In this document: positions 10,175 to 19,302 of the stretch, in pieces
Numbering within the stretch: the stretch's first letter is position 1
Layout: each line of letters begins with the position of its first letter
NCBI RefSeq assembly: GCF_009189165.1
Contig: NZ_CP045118.1
Location: forward strand, 5,332,001 to 5,396,000
DNA length: 64,000 bases
Origin: Pseudomonas sp. SCB32
GTDB taxonomy: Bacteria > Pseudomonadota > Gammaproteobacteria > Pseudomonadales > Pseudomonadaceae
Direction: 5' to 3'
Position numbers and translations under genes: made by a program
The notes under the pieces: model-generated
Told to the model about the DNA's origin: nothing
The model's input: the letters and a program-made list of their open reading frames with translations, nothing else
Database searches by the model: none

Positions 10175-10200
10175 CGGCGCGCGGCCAGGTCCGCGCGCCG
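10175..10200. other. Intercistronic GC hairpin
   Basis: A perfect 10-bp stem (CGGCGCGCGG / CCGCGCGCCG) with a 6-nt loop lies between the aldehyde dehydrogenase and permease genes and has no U-tract. It probably affects mRNA stability or partial termination. Confidence 0.5.
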
Positions 10201-10275
10201 AACAATAACAACAACGCTTTCCGTTGCACCGATTGCCGGGATGTCGACGCGAAAACCTCAAACAGGAAACCCACG

Positions 10276-11751
10276 ATGAACAGCTCGATCCAGCCCCTGG
10301 ACCGCGACGCGGAACAACTCCGCGCGCTGGGCTACACCTCCAATTTCGAACGCAGCATGAGCCTGTGGCAGAACTTCGCCCTGGGCTTCACCTACCTCTC
10401 GCCGGTGGTCGGCGTGTACACCCTGTTCGGCCTGTGCCTGGCCGCCGGCGGCCCGCCGATGTTCTGGTCCTACCTGCTGGTGGGCATCGGCCAGTTGCTG
10501 GTGTGCCTGATCTTCTGCGAAGTGGTCTCGCAGTTCCCCATCTCCGGCGGCGTCTACCCCTGGGCGCGACGCCTGGTGGGCAAGCGCTGGGCCTGGATGG
10601 TCGGCTGGATCTACTCAGTGTCGCTGTGCGTGACCATCGCCGCCGTCGCCCTGGGCGCCGGCCCGTACATCGCCACCCTGCTTGGCTTCGAGTCCACCCC
10701 GGTGGCCAACACCCTGGTCGCCCTGGCGCTGACGGTGATCGCCACCCTGCTGAACCTGTCCGGCACCAAGCTGCTGGCCCGCGTGGCGATGTTCGGTTTC
10801 ATCTGCGAACTGCTCGGCGCGCTGGTGATCGGCACCTACCTGCTGGTGTTCGAACGCCACCAGCCGTTCTCGGTGCTGTTCAACACCTTCGACATCCGCA
10901 TCGACGGCAGCTACTGGCCGGCCTTCCTCACCGCCTCGCTCGCCGGCATGTTCCTCTACTACGGCTTCGAGGCCTGCGGTGACGTCGCCGAGGAAACCCC
11001 GAACCCCAGCCGCCGGATTCCCAAGGCCATGCGCATGACCATCTGGATCGGCGGCGGCGCGGCCATCTTCGCCGCCCTGGCGCTGATCCTCGCGGTACCG
11101 GACATGCAGGCGGTGATCTCCGGCGCGGACAAGGACCCGATGACCACCATCCTCGACAACGCCTTCGGCGTGACCGGCGCGCGCCTGGTGATGGCGGTGA
11201 TCATCGTCTCCTTCGTTTCCTGCGTGCTCAGCCTGCAGGCCGCTGCCAGCCGCCTGCTGTACTCCTACGCCCGCGACGAGATGGTGATGGGCAGCGGTGT
11301 GCTCAAGCGCCTGTCGCCCAACACCCACGTGCCAACCGCCGCGCTGATCGCCTGCGGGGTGATCCCGGCTGTGATCGTCTGCGCCGGCTTCTATCTGCAG
11401 AACGCGATCTCCATGGTGGTGAGCTTCGCCGCCATCGGTATCTACCTGTCGTTCCAGATGATCGTCAGCGGCGCCCTGTTCGCCCGTGCTCGCGGCTGGA
11501 AGCCGAGTGGCGCCTTCACCTTGGGCAAATGGGGCTGGATCGTGAACGTCCTTGCACTGACCTACGGCGTGCTGGCGATCGTCAACATGTCCTGGCCGCG
11601 TACACCGGATGCCCCCTGGTACCTGAACTACGGGATCATCCTGGTAGGCGGCATCGTGATCGCGCTGGGGCTAGCCTACATGACCCTGTTCCGCCCGTAC
11701 GACAAGGGCACTGCACCCCATGGGGATGCGTGGAAACTGCATCAGCAATAA
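10276..11751 (+). CDS. APC-superfamily amino acid/amine permease
   Basis: The 491-aa protein has about 12 hydrophobic segments and the N-terminal GYTSNFERSMSLWQNFALGF...SPVVGVYTLFG pattern of the amino acid-choline/GABA permease branch of the APC superfamily. The conserved loop EETPNPSRRIPKAM is present after TM6. ATG at 10276 follows AGGAAA. It lies 130 nt after the aldehyde dehydrogenase and probably imports its metabolic precursor (amino acid, GABA-like compound or polyamine). A bidirectional terminator follows. Confidence 0.87.
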   Translation: MNSSIQPLDRDAEQLRALGYTSNFERSMSLWQNFALGFTYLSPVVGVYTLFGLCLAAGGPPMFWSYLLVGIGQLLVCLIFCEVVSQFPISGGVYPWARRLVGKRWAWMVGWIYSVSLCVTIAAVALGAGPYIATLLGFESTPVANTLVALALTVIATLLNLSGTKLLARVAMFGFICELLGALVIGTYLLVFERHQPFSVLFNTFDIRIDGSYWPAFLTASLAGMFLYYGFEACGDVAEETPNPSRRIPKAMRMTIWIGGGAAIFAALALILAVPDMQAVISGADKDPMTTILDNAFGVTGARLVMAVIIVSFVSCVLSLQAAASRLLYSYARDEMVMGSGVLKRLSPNTHVPTAALIACGVIPAVIVCAGFYLQNAISMVVSFAAIGIYLSFQMIVSGALFARARGWKPSGAFTLGKWGWIVNVLALTYGVLAIVNMSWPRTPDAPWYLNYGIILVGGIVIALGLAYMTLFRPYDKGTAPHGDAWKLHQQ

Positions 11752-11767
11752 GCGTCAAAGCGAAACG

Positions 11768-11798
11768 AAAACGCCCGGTAGGATGCCGGGCGTTTTTG
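11768..11798. terminator. Bidirectional rho-independent terminator
   Basis: The stem ACGCCCGG (11771-11778) / CCGGGCGT (11786-11793) with a 7-nt loop is followed by a T-run on the plus strand and preceded by an A-run. It serves the permease (+) and the convergent GT4 gene (-), and marks the end of the polysaccharide operon. Confidence 0.85.
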
Positions 11799-11811
11799 TG
11801 TCTGCAGTAGG

Positions 11812-12921
11812 CTATCGCCCCGCTACTCGAGCATAGAGATCGGCGTAGGCCTCTCCCATTCCCTGGGCGGTAAAGGTCCCCAGGAATCGGGCCCGCGCGG
11901 CCAGTCCGTATCGCTCGGCCAGCGCCGGATTGTCCCACAGAGCCTGCATCGCCTGGCGCAACGCCGCGGCATCGGCGGGAGGCACGACGATGCCGGTCTC
12001 CTCGTGCTGGTTGATGAAGCTGGTGCCAGTACCGATCTCGCTACAGATCAGCGGCTTGCCCAGCATCGCCCCTTCAAGGAGTCCGATGCCAAATGCCTCC
12101 GAGCGCAAGTGCGAAGGAAAGATCACGCCATAGCTGGCCCACATCAGATCGATCTTTTCCTGCTCACTGACCTGCCCGAGGAAATGCACATTCCTCAGAT
12201 CATTTTCCACGGCGATCTGCTTCAGCTCGCGCTCCATCGGTCCGGCGCCGGCGATAAGCAGCGGCCACGGGGCAAACTTCATCGCTTCGAGCAGATAGTG
12301 AAGGCCCTTGTAGTAGCGCAGTACGCCCACGAACAAGAAAAAGCGCTCGCCATAACGACTATGCAGCTTCGCGACCTCGGTAACGTCGGGTCGAGGATAA
12401 AGGTCCTGCTCCAGGCCGATAGGGATAGAGCAGGCCTTCTGCCCGTAGCGCCTGAGCACCGTCGAACTTTCCAGGTAGTTCGGACTGGTGGTGGCAATGG
12501 AGTCCACCCGCCCCAGGAAGGCCTTCATCAACGGCAGGTAGAGCCGCAACAAGGCCTTTTGCCGCACGATGTCCGAGTGATAGGTCACCACACTGGGCTT
12601 GCCCAGCCCCTTTAGCAGATGCACCAGATCCATGAACGGCCAAGGGAAATGGTAGTGGATAACGTCAGCCTGCTTCGCCAGGCGCGCGAATGCGCCCAGC
12701 GCGGACCAGGAAAACCCGGTGGAGGCGATGTGCAGATCCTGCTTGGCCTGCACCAGCCGGAAGCTGGAGGTGGTTACCGGCTTCATTGGCTCCCTGGCCA
12801 GCGAGAGTACGGTGTTCTCGCAACCCTGGGTTGCAGTGGCGTGGGTCAGGTGCCGAATGAACATCTCTACCCCGCCAAACTGCTCAAGCCCGAAGGTCTT
12901 GTAGAAGTGCAGGACCTTCAC
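11812..12921 (-). CDS. GT4-family glycosyltransferase (WbpY/WbpZ-like)
   Basis: The 369-aa GT-B-fold enzyme has the N-terminal glycine-rich acceptor loop (KTFGLEQFGGVEMF), the hinge FVGVLRYYKGLHYLLEA and the C-terminal retaining E-x7-E motif (EAFGIGLLE, about residue 280). It looks like the cytoplasmic mannosyl/rhamnosyltransferases that extend ABC-exported O-polysaccharides such as P. aeruginosa A-band. The start is a GTG preceded by GAGGGG. Last gene of the operon that begins with wzm at 22.8 kb, 59 nt after the WavE gene. Donor sugar and linkage cannot be read from sequence. Confidence 0.88.
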   Translation of the reverse strand: MKVLHFYKTFGLEQFGGVEMFIRHLTHATATQGCENTVLSLAREPMKPVTTSSFRLVQAKQDLHIASTGFSWSALGAFARLAKQADVIHYHFPWPFMDLVHLLKGLGKPSVVTYHSDIVRQKALLRLYLPLMKAFLGRVDSIATTSPNYLESSTVLRRYGQKACSIPIGLEQDLYPRPDVTEVAKLHSRYGERFFLFVGVLRYYKGLHYLLEAMKFAPWPLLIAGAGPMERELKQIAVENDLRNVHFLGQVSEQEKIDLMWASYGVIFPSHLRSEAFGIGLLEGAMLGKPLICSEIGTGTSFINQHEETGIVVPPADAAALRQAMQALWDNPALAERYGLAARARFLGTFTAQGMGEAYADLYARVAGR

Positions 12922-12980
12922 GGTAATCGCCCCTCACGCCTTCGGAGCAAGTTGTTGCCCCCTGCTGCTGAACACATCGA

Positions 12981-14003
12981 TCAGAGCCGCCCTGCTCCAC
13001 TGACCCGCCGATACAGATCTCGAATGGTCATTGCAAACCTGGACGACAGAGAGAAAAGCACCAGTGAGCCCACCGAAACCAGCCAGTGCCGATGGAACCA
13101 GCACAGCAAGTACTTGTTGATCAGCACGTCCGCATAGCGAAGCGCCCTCTCGGAGGAAGTGCGCTCTGTGCGCAGCGTTTGCAGGTCCAGCTCAGTCATC
13201 AACGAGGTCGGTGCATAGGGCGCACTGAGGAACCGCTTGGGGGGGGCAACTCCAAGATTTTGCCAATCGTAGAGTTCGAAATTCTCCACCAGCAGATCCT
13301 CCCAGGCGTTGAATAGCCTGTAGCTGGTATGTGAGATGTGCTCCAGATCGACGTTCAGACCATTGCGCTGGGCAAAGCGCAGGAAAATCGCTTGCTCAGG
13401 CAGTAGACGAAATGAGGTATAGCCCTGGAAGGTGCCAATTGGATTGGTACGAGGTCCGCCGGGGAGAAATATGAAGTCATCGGGCAACGGGCCGATATCC
13501 CAGAGCTTACGCAGATCCTCGGTTCGACCGAACTGCAGCGTATCGGTCAGATGGAACAAGTAAGGAATTTTGCAAGGGTTACGCAGAAACAGGTTGGAAA
13601 CCGCTATCCGGCGAGTAAACAGCGCTGCCGGGGTGTCATTGCTGGCAAGCGTGCGGATGCGCTCGACGATGGCGTCACTGGTCAGGAGGTGATCGGTTCG
13701 CAGCTTGATGCAGTACTCCCGACTGACGCGCTCAAGGCCGCACATCACTGACGATATCAGCTTGTTGACATTATTCCGGTTGCCATTGACGTCCGTAAAA
13801 TGGCGCGAAGATTTAGCGCGAACAACGATGACCTCATCGCAGTCAATCCGCGGCTCGTCATCATGGGTTGAAAGAATGACTTCTGCTTCCGGCAAGTACT
13901 TCAGGACGGAGCCAATGGCTTCTTGCGCGATATTCACCTGACCGTTGAATGTCGGCCCCTGAATGACAACCGATATATCCCGAGAGCAGAGAGCACTGGT
14001 CAT
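12981..14003 (-). CDS. WavE-family lipopolysaccharide/glycan synthesis protein
   Basis: The 340-aa protein opens with ISVVIQGP, the hallmark of the WavE family (a GT-A-like fold first known from the Vibrio cholerae LPS core locus). A central KLRTDH segment fits a nucleotide-sugar/metal site. The C-terminal 50 residues include a hydrophobic stretch ([14 protein letters not shown]) that could anchor it to the membrane. The start overlaps the cysC stop (ATGA). The activity of WavE proteins is not well defined; a glycosyltransferase role is inferred. Base composition is visibly less GC-rich than in the flanking core genes. Confidence 0.8.
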   Translation of the reverse strand: MTSALCSRDISVVIQGPTFNGQVNIAQEAIGSVLKYLPEAEVILSTHDDEPRIDCDEVIVVRAKSSRHFTDVNGNRNNVNKLISSVMCGLERVSREYCIKLRTDHLLTSDAIVERIRTLASNDTPAALFTRRIAVSNLFLRNPCKIPYLFHLTDTLQFGRTEDLRKLWDIGPLPDDFIFLPGGPRTNPIGTFQGYTSFRLLPEQAIFLRFAQRNGLNVDLEHISHTSYRLFNAWEDLLVENFELYDWQNLGVAPPKRFLSAPYAPTSLMTELDLQTLRTERTSSERALRYADVLINKYLLCWFHRHWLVSVGSLVLFSLSSRFAMTIRDLYRRVSGAGRL

Positions 14004-14602
14004 CCGATCAGCTCTCCGCAGAAGTGCAAAAGCCGGTGCACGGAGACCTGCAGGTGCTCAGCACTCGTGTCGATAATGAAGTCCGGAGCGGACGGAGCCT
14101 CATACGGAGAGTCGAGCCCCGTGAAGCTGCTGATCAGCCCCTGCCTCGCCTTGCTATAGAGCCCTTTCGGATCGCGCTGCTCACACTGATCCAGGGGAGT
14201 GGATACGTAGACTTCGACGAACTGCGCAGGCTCGAACAGAGCACGCACGCGCTCGCGATCACGGCAATAGGGCGAAATGAATGCGCACAGCACGACCAGT
14301 CCGGCATCCACCATCAGTTTCGCCGTTTCGCCTGCGCGGCGGATATTCTCCGAGCGCTCAGCCTCCGACATTCCCAGATCCCGGCACAATCCATGACGAA
14401 TATTATCGCCATCGAGCAGGTAGGTTTTCTTTCCAGCCTCGTGAAGTGCCACATCCAACGCATTGGCGAGCGTTGATTTCCCCGAGCCGGAAAGGCCGGT
14501 GAACCAGATACAGGCACCCTTCTGCCGCATGACCCCTGAGCGCATTTGTGTAGTCACTTGCTGCTCATGCCAACGCACATGGCTCTTCAGCTCAGCCGAC
14601 AT
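14000..14602 (-). CDS. cysC: Adenylylsulfate (APS) kinase
   Basis: The 200-aa enzyme phosphorylates APS with ATP to give PAPS. The P-loop GLSGSGKST is at residues 36-44, followed by the APS-kinase signatures [32 protein letters not shown] and DPKGLYSKA. It is a stand-alone CysC, not the CysNC fusion used for sulfate assimilation in many Pseudomonas. It sits between a sulfotransferase and a WavE gene, so it most likely makes PAPS as sulfo donor for the glycan. Good Shine-Dalgarno (GAGGGAGG). Confidence 0.94.
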   Translation of the reverse strand: MSAELKSHVRWHEQQVTTQMRSGVMRQKGACIWFTGLSGSGKSTLANALDVALHEAGKKTYLLDGDNIRHGLCRDLGMSEAERSENIRRAGETAKLMVDAGLVVLCAFISPYCRDRERVRALFEPAQFVEVYVSTPLDQCEQRDPKGLYSKARQGLISSFTGLDSPYEAPSAPDFIIDTSAEHLQVSVHRLLHFCGELIG

Positions 14603-14645
14603 ACCTGCCTCCCTCTTCCTGTCCAGCGAACAACGCTCTCATCTG

Positions 14646-15842
14646 TCAGCAGGCAAAATCGATGGAACGAATCATGATGCCAAGATCGCGATTATCCCCT
14701 GAGAGCCCCAAAGCTGCCGGGTTCCTGGGGTTATCGACGATGATTGTCAGCGTTATCGACTTCGTCCTCTGGATAAACTCCGGCGAGTCGAAGATGACCA
14801 GATTCGATCCTCCATTGGACTTTCCAAGCAGAAGTGTTGTGCTGCCGATCAGAATGTCGTCCAGGAATAGGCTGAAGCTTGTTCCGACGTCCTGAAGCTC
14901 CAGGCTCCAGGAGATATTCAATGTCGTGCGCAAACGCCCGGACAGTTCTTTATCGGGCGTAAAGCAGAGAGTGCACGTGCTGCCCCGCGTCCAGGAACCA
15001 TCCTGTTCGGGCGCGAAGAAGCCATCGAACACGTACTTCCAAGCATTGCCCTGGATCGCCAGATCAATCTTCTCACCCGCAGCCAAGGGATAGCCGACGA
15101 GCTTGCCCGCAGCCATCTTTGCCTCAACATCGGCGGGCCAGTTCTCCAGGTCAAACAGCTGGTCCATCGCGTCGAATGTGCGTTGCCCTGTTGGGTTTTC
15201 GATGAACGCCGGCTCGGCCTTCCTGCCAGCAAAACCAATCTCCGCCATGTCGAAGTCGGCCTCGATCTGCAGGAATTCAGCGACTCGCTCACCGATGACC
15301 TGGTTCTCGTTCAGTCGGAATCCTTCGTAAAGCAACCAAAGGAAGTCCTCGCTCTGCCGCCGACTGATCGCGTAGTTGAAGGAGTTCAGCCAGTCGCAGA
15401 ATGCATGCTCAGGGTCCTCTGACAGCGTTCCATCATCCTTGACCGTATAGGAGTTCACCACGGCAACAGGATTGCGGATGATGTTGATCTCGCGCGTTTC
15501 CAAACCCGCGGGATATGCCGGCTGTTCCCAGCGCTGCAATCCCGGAAACTTGGTCCCCACGACGGAAGGGGATTTCCTGAACGTTGTGGAGAATATCGCC
15601 TCGATGATTGGCAGACAGTCGCGCTCACGATTGATGATCGAGTCTTCATAACTGTGGCCATTTCCCAGTGAATCGTGGAAATCCTGGTTCAGGAACAGCG
15701 TCTCTATCGAACCAAAGAAATCCCCAGGGTAATGCTCATGCAAAACTGCGATGCTCTGGCTTTTATTCAGGGCCGAACCCAATGCCGTAGTGCCGCTGCG
15801 CGGGCATCCCGTCACATTGAGCCAAGTGATTTTCTTATCCAT
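14646..15842 (-). CDS. PAPS-dependent sulfotransferase with C-terminal beta-domain
   Basis: The 398-aa protein begins with the 5'-phosphosulfate loop GCPRSGTTALG (residues 12-22) and has the 3'-phosphate-type segment EINIIRNPVAVVNSY, both typical of the sulfotransferase superfamily. Residues about 265-398 form a separate, beta-rich module (FFAPEQDGSWTRG, LELQDVGTSFSLFLDD) like domains seen on other Pseudomonas glycan-locus proteins, perhaps a DUF7024-type fold. ATG at 15842 with AGGGAT upstream is chosen over the longer frame to 15926. Adjacent to cysC, the PAPS source. Expected role: sulfation of the polysaccharide in the cytoplasm; acceptor unknown. Confidence 0.85.
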   Translation of the reverse strand: MDKKITWLNVTGCPRSGTTALGSALNKSQSIAVLHEHYPGDFFGSIETLFLNQDFHDSLGNGHSYEDSIINRERDCLPIIEAIFSTTFRKSPSVVGTKFPGLQRWEQPAYPAGLETREINIIRNPVAVVNSYTVKDDGTLSEDPEHAFCDWLNSFNYAISRRQSEDFLWLLYEGFRLNENQVIGERVAEFLQIEADFDMAEIGFAGRKAEPAFIENPTGQRTFDAMDQLFDLENWPADVEAKMAAGKLVGYPLAAGEKIDLAIQGNAWKYVFDGFFAPEQDGSWTRGSTCTLCFTPDKELSGRLRTTLNISWSLELQDVGTSFSLFLDDILIGSTTLLLGKSNGGSNLVIFDSPEFIQRTKSITLTIIVDNPRNPAALGLSGDNRDLGIMIRSIDFAC

Positions 15843-15856
15843 GGTTATCCCTGAAC

Positions 15857-16477
15857 TCAGGCTCTGGAGCGGATGATACGGTTGTAGAAGAAGCTCGCTA
15901 TTTCTCTCAATCTGGCGAGAGGCCAAAGGATGGGCGAACTGGTCGTGTAGACCTTTTCAACCGCAACGGACAGGAAAAGCATGTCGGTCTGCGTCGAACT
16001 GGAGGAGAGATTTCTGCCCTCGGGCAATACGTTGAAGGCCGTATTGCAAGTACGCAGGTACAACGGCAACTGGACCCTGGTGACGGCGAAAACCAGCTTC
16101 AACTCGCTGGCCGTCGGCACCATGAAGAAGCAGGTAGCCAACTTGCTGATGAAATCCTCACCGGTATCAAACTCGTGCTGTCCGAAATCGATTACCAGCC
16201 ACTCATGCGCAAACGCCCCAACCTGCTCGGCAATACGATTCGTGTCGAGTACGACCTTGCCATCCGCAACGCTGCCCTGACGGTGCATGAAGTCATCCAG
16301 CCGGAAGCACTTGAGAGCGCTTCCCTCAATCTGCGCATCGGCTTGCAGGTTGTAGAAGCTGTCCACCGCGATAACGCTGTTCCTGGACTCATTCGGGGTC
16401 TGGATGGCGTGCAACTTCCGCACAAGGACGTCGGGATCAATCCGACCCGAATCATTGGCGACTACGAATACTTTCAC
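15857..16477 (-). CDS. Unknown protein of the polysaccharide operon (206 aa)
   Basis: No family is recognised. The protein starts with a hydrophobic beta-strand-like MKVFVVANDSG and has alternating strand/helix character (WLVIDFGQHEFD, ELKLVFAVTRVQLPLYL), suggesting an alpha/beta fold, possibly an NTP-binding or transferase-like domain, but with no P-loop. It uses a GTG start that overlaps the stop of the preceding 591-aa gene (GTGA) and is followed after 14 nt by the sulfotransferase, so it is co-translated with both. A role as accessory protein to sulfation or glycosyl transfer is only inferred from position. Confidence 0.7.
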   Translation of the reverse strand: MKVFVVANDSGRIDPDVLVRKLHAIQTPNESRNSVIAVDSFYNLQADAQIEGSALKCFRLDDFMHRQGSVADGKVVLDTNRIAEQVGAFAHEWLVIDFGQHEFDTGEDFISKLATCFFMVPTASELKLVFAVTRVQLPLYLRTCNTAFNVLPEGRNLSSSSTQTDMLFLSVAVEKVYTTSSPILWPLARLREIASFFYNRIIRSRA

Positions 16478-18249
16478 AGGCTGGCCTTCGAATAGGAGTC
16501 AAAGGGCGTCGAGTTGTAGATGGCGCGTACACACTCTTTGAAACTGGTGAAGTAAAAGAACTTGCCATTGCTCCGGTACAGGCGCAGCGCAGATAACAGA
16601 ACGCCAGGTAACGACGACGTACGGCCATGGAAGTACTCCTGCGGGCTGTCGAAGAACCAGGTCTGCAGTGTGCGCTGCCGGATCATGCTGCGAATCGGCC
16701 AACAGTCGATGATGAAGTTGCGCTTGGCATCCGCCGGATCTTTCAGGAACTTCTGCTCGTACTCGGCGCGCAGGCCATCCGGCAATTGATCCAGCAGTAC
16801 CAGCTTCTCGAAATCGCTGATGAACCGCCGAACCGAAGCCAGGTCGTTCGGGAAAGAAGAATGTCTGATCAGCGTGCTGATCAGATGGACCCAACGACGG
16901 GCACTCAGGTTCTTGAGGCCGGTTGGAATCGCTGCCGCGGTTTCGTCAGTTACGTACTTGCTGGCGAACTGCTGGAGTCTGGCCAGGGCAGCCGCCGGAG
17001 TCATGCGCAGCAGCGGCTTCTTGGGCAGCAGAGACAGATAGTTCGGAGAAGCGGACTTGATCGCGCCGTTGGCGGTCTCGATGAACGCACTCGAGCCCAG
17101 CACCGCGCGCGAGGTTACCGTCTGAGTAATGCCATGCGGGTTGACTCGAGTCGGGACACCGAGCTTCGAGCTCCGAATCCCATGCTCGATGTCTTCGTAC
17201 TCGACCCACAACAAGGACTCATCCAGCGGGCAGAGCGCCCACACTTCCTTGCGGCAGATATAGAGACTGCCAGTGGGATAGGAAATATCGTTGTTGTAAC
17301 GGATCGGATTGGCGAAGCAGAAGCCCGAACGCTCGAGCTCGGTGAAAGTCGATGGTGCGACAGTCACGGCGGTCTGGCTGGTGCGGTGCAGTCCCCGGAT
17401 ACCGCCGCCCATCTCGTTCACCGACATGCCGAGGTCGGAGTAGCGACGTGGATAGAGGCAGACGCGATTGTCGAAGAACAGACTCTGCAGCGTCATCAGC
17501 GGATAGCGAGGACCGAAGCGGCGGACCATTTCGCCGAAATGGCTGGGCAGGAACACCCGATCGTGCAGGATCACCAGATTGTTGTAGCGAGCCTCCTGGG
17601 CCAATCGGTTCTTCTTCTTGCAAATCTGTACCGGCGGCGCGGTGATGTCCTCGCCAACGATGCGCACCTGGTCGAAATACCGGAAGTTCTTGCCCGGTGT
17701 TCCGCAGAGAAGGATTTCCTTGTTGGGAATATCCAGCTCGAGAATGCGCTGCACGACCGCATTGAGTACGGTCGCGTCCTCCGGACCGACCGGCAGACCG
17801 AAGGTCCAGCTATCAAGGTCGTCATCGGACTCTGCCGGCAATCGGGCGGTCTTTTGATAAGTGACCCGAGTGGCGCTGCGCTCTACGCAGGAGAGCGCCC
17901 CGGTGAAATACTCTCGATCCAGGTAGCTCTCTTGCGGCGTGTCTTCGATGAGCGTCAGGGTCTGCCCCAACTCGAGGAAGTGCACGGCGTCCCACAGCAG
18001 AAGCGCGCTCAGCGGAGAGTCACTCTGCACACCGTAGAAGCAATACGAGCCAGCCCCGTAAATGTCCAGCGGCCGCGTGGCGGCGTGCAACTTCCTGACC
18101 GTTATATCCGGCTTCAGCCCCTTGTACTGACGGAACGAGAACAGCCGTTGGCAGCCCTGAGGCAACACAAGGTCAGACGGAATGGCACGAAGTTGCTTGG
18201 GCGCAAGGTAGCCCAGCTTGGGATCATGTTGGAGCTGTATCGTTTTCAT
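16474..18249 (-). CDS. Large putative glycosyltransferase with N-terminal methyltransferase-like region
   Basis: In this 591-aa protein residues about 190-400 look like a GT-A (GT2-like) domain: a strand-rich start EILLCGTPG, the KKNRLAQEARYNNLVILHDR segment with its acidic NDP-sugar/metal site, and a conserved-looking LLWVEYEDIEHGIR that could be the catalytic ED motif. The first about 150 residues (LLLWDAVHFLELGQTLTLIED) resemble the back half of a class I methyltransferase but lack a glycine-rich SAM loop. The last about 150 residues are helical and unassigned. Overlaps the cupin gene upstream and the 206-aa gene downstream by 4 nt each. Assignment is tentative. Confidence 0.65.
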   Translation of the reverse strand: MKTIQLQHDPKLGYLAPKQLRAIPSDLVLPQGCQRLFSFRQYKGLKPDITVRKLHAATRPLDIYGAGSYCFYGVQSDSPLSALLLWDAVHFLELGQTLTLIEDTPQESYLDREYFTGALSCVERSATRVTYQKTARLPAESDDDLDSWTFGLPVGPEDATVLNAVVQRILELDIPNKEILLCGTPGKNFRYFDQVRIVGEDITAPPVQICKKKNRLAQEARYNNLVILHDRVFLPSHFGEMVRRFGPRYPLMTLQSLFFDNRVCLYPRRYSDLGMSVNEMGGGIRGLHRTSQTAVTVAPSTFTELERSGFCFANPIRYNNDISYPTGSLYICRKEVWALCPLDESLLWVEYEDIEHGIRSSKLGVPTRVNPHGITQTVTSRAVLGSSAFIETANGAIKSASPNYLSLLPKKPLLRMTPAAALARLQQFASKYVTDETAAAIPTGLKNLSARRWVHLISTLIRHSSFPNDLASVRRFISDFEKLVLLDQLPDGLRAEYEQKFLKDPADAKRNFIIDCWPIRSMIRQRTLQTWFFDSPQEYFHGRTSSLPGVLLSALRLYRSNGKFFYFTSFKECVRAIYNSTPFDSYSKASL

Positions 18250-18572
18250 ACTTCTACGAGGTACTTGTCGTTCAGTGCTCCAGGCACCTTGACCACAACG
18301 GTGACGGCGTCGGAAAGCGCCTTGAATGCCGTTACATCGCCCGGCTCGAGCACGATGATTTCACCGGCGCCCCAGGTCTTCCCGCACATCTCGACTTCGC
18401 CGGAGAGCACCAGCGTTACCTCGGTGGCGATCTTGTGATAGTGAGCGGCCTCAGCGTCCCCCGCTTGATACGGCTTGACCGCGACTTCGCAGGCCTGGGT
18501 GCTGAAGGCCGTGGGCGTGAAGCCACCGACGAACCAGCCCTTGACCATGTCCTTCAGGTGAGCGGAGTTCAT
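18246..18572 (-). CDS. Cupin-domain protein
   Basis: The 108-aa single-domain cupin has motif 1 remnants (HYHKIATEVTLVLSGEVEM) and motif 2 (GAGEIIVLEPGDVTAF). Small cupins in glycan loci are often sugar epimerases/isomerases or regulatory stubs; the metal-binding residues here (H-x-H...E) look partly conserved. Start and stop each overlap the neighbouring genes by 4 nt (ATGA), placing it between the nucleotidyltransferase-like gene and the 591-aa gene. Catalytic role unknown. Confidence 0.8.
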   Translation of the reverse strand: MNSAHLKDMVKGWFVGGFTPTAFSTQACEVAVKPYQAGDAEAAHYHKIATEVTLVLSGEVEMCGKTWGAGEIIVLEPGDVTAFKALSDAVTVVVKVPGALNDKYLVEV

Positions 18573-19300
18573 CGGGCACCTACCGTTTCGAAGGCATGCA
18601 GCTGGTGCGTGTTCTTCAGCGGGTGGTACTGGCTGGGCTCGACGCGGAAGGTACCGATCCGCTTGTGCAGCAGGACCAGCTCATTGAGTGCCGGCGCGAT
18701 GTAGAAGGCCTCGTTGACCTTGGCATCCTTGCGGATCATTTCCTTCACCGCCTCGACGAATACCGAGCCACGGTCGAACCAGTAGAGGCCGGCCACCGCG
18801 TGGTTGCTGATCGGGTTCTTCTCCGCCGCCTCAGTCACGTATCCCTCGGCGTTCATGCGGATGAAGGAGTAGCGCGGGTGCAGGGACTTGAAGATCACAA
18901 CGCCGGCGTCGCACTGGTCATTACGGAATCCGCCGATGATGTCGTGCAGCGAACCATCGAGCAGCTCGTTGCAGTTGATGATCAGCAGCTCGTCATCGTT
19001 GTCGATGTTCTCCGCCGCGAGCAGCGCAGTGCACGCCGCGCCCATGGTCAGTGCCTGCACCGGCTGTACGGTGGCAATCGGGCTCATCTGCTGCAGCATG
19101 TTGCGCAGGTGGTACTTGGAGACGTCTTCCTTGGGCAGCATGCAGACGATGCGCGCCGGCTCCAGGGCCAGGCATTTCTCCACGAGATGCTGGATCAACG
19201 GAATGCCGTCACGCTCGGACAGGTAGTCTGGATAGTTGCTCTCCGCCTTCACCGAGGCGCCTTCGCCACCGGCCAGCAGTACGATGTTCAACTTGCGCAT
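18569..19300 (-). CDS. Nucleotidyltransferase-like protein with degenerate signature
   Basis: The 243-aa protein has the NTP_transferase fold: IVLLAGGEG at the N-terminus, ALTMGAACTALLAAE, LLIINCNELLDG (the metal-Asp region, here Asn-rich) and a C-terminal VNEAFYIAPALNELV that closely parallels the second nucleotidyltransferase of this operon. The usual G-x-G-x-R...PK loop is altered (GEGASVKAE...PDYL), so the canonical Arg and Lys are missing. ATG at 19300 is preferred over the long upstream frame. It may have changed substrate or be a non-catalytic partner. Two nt after the HAD gene. Confidence 0.8.
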   Translation of the reverse strand: MRKLNIVLLAGGEGASVKAESNYPDYLSERDGIPLIQHLVEKCLALEPARIVCMLPKEDVSKYHLRNMLQQMSPIATVQPVQALTMGAACTALLAAENIDNDDELLIINCNELLDGSLHDIIGGFRNDQCDAGVVIFKSLHPRYSFIRMNAEGYVTEAAEKNPISNHAVAGLYWFDRGSVFVEAVKEMIRKDAKVNEAFYIAPALNELVLLHKRIGTFRVEPSQYHPLKNTHQLHAFETVGAR

Positions 19301-19302
19301 GA

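Noticed and set aside
8631..10274. 547-aa minus-strand frame opposite the aldehyde dehydrogenase
   Set aside because: Antisense artefact of high-GC codon structure; Gly/Val/His/Gln-rich with no motif.
16627..18438. 603-aa plus-strand frame opposite the 591-aa transferase
   Set aside because: Antisense shadow; the minus frame fits the operon overlaps on both sides.
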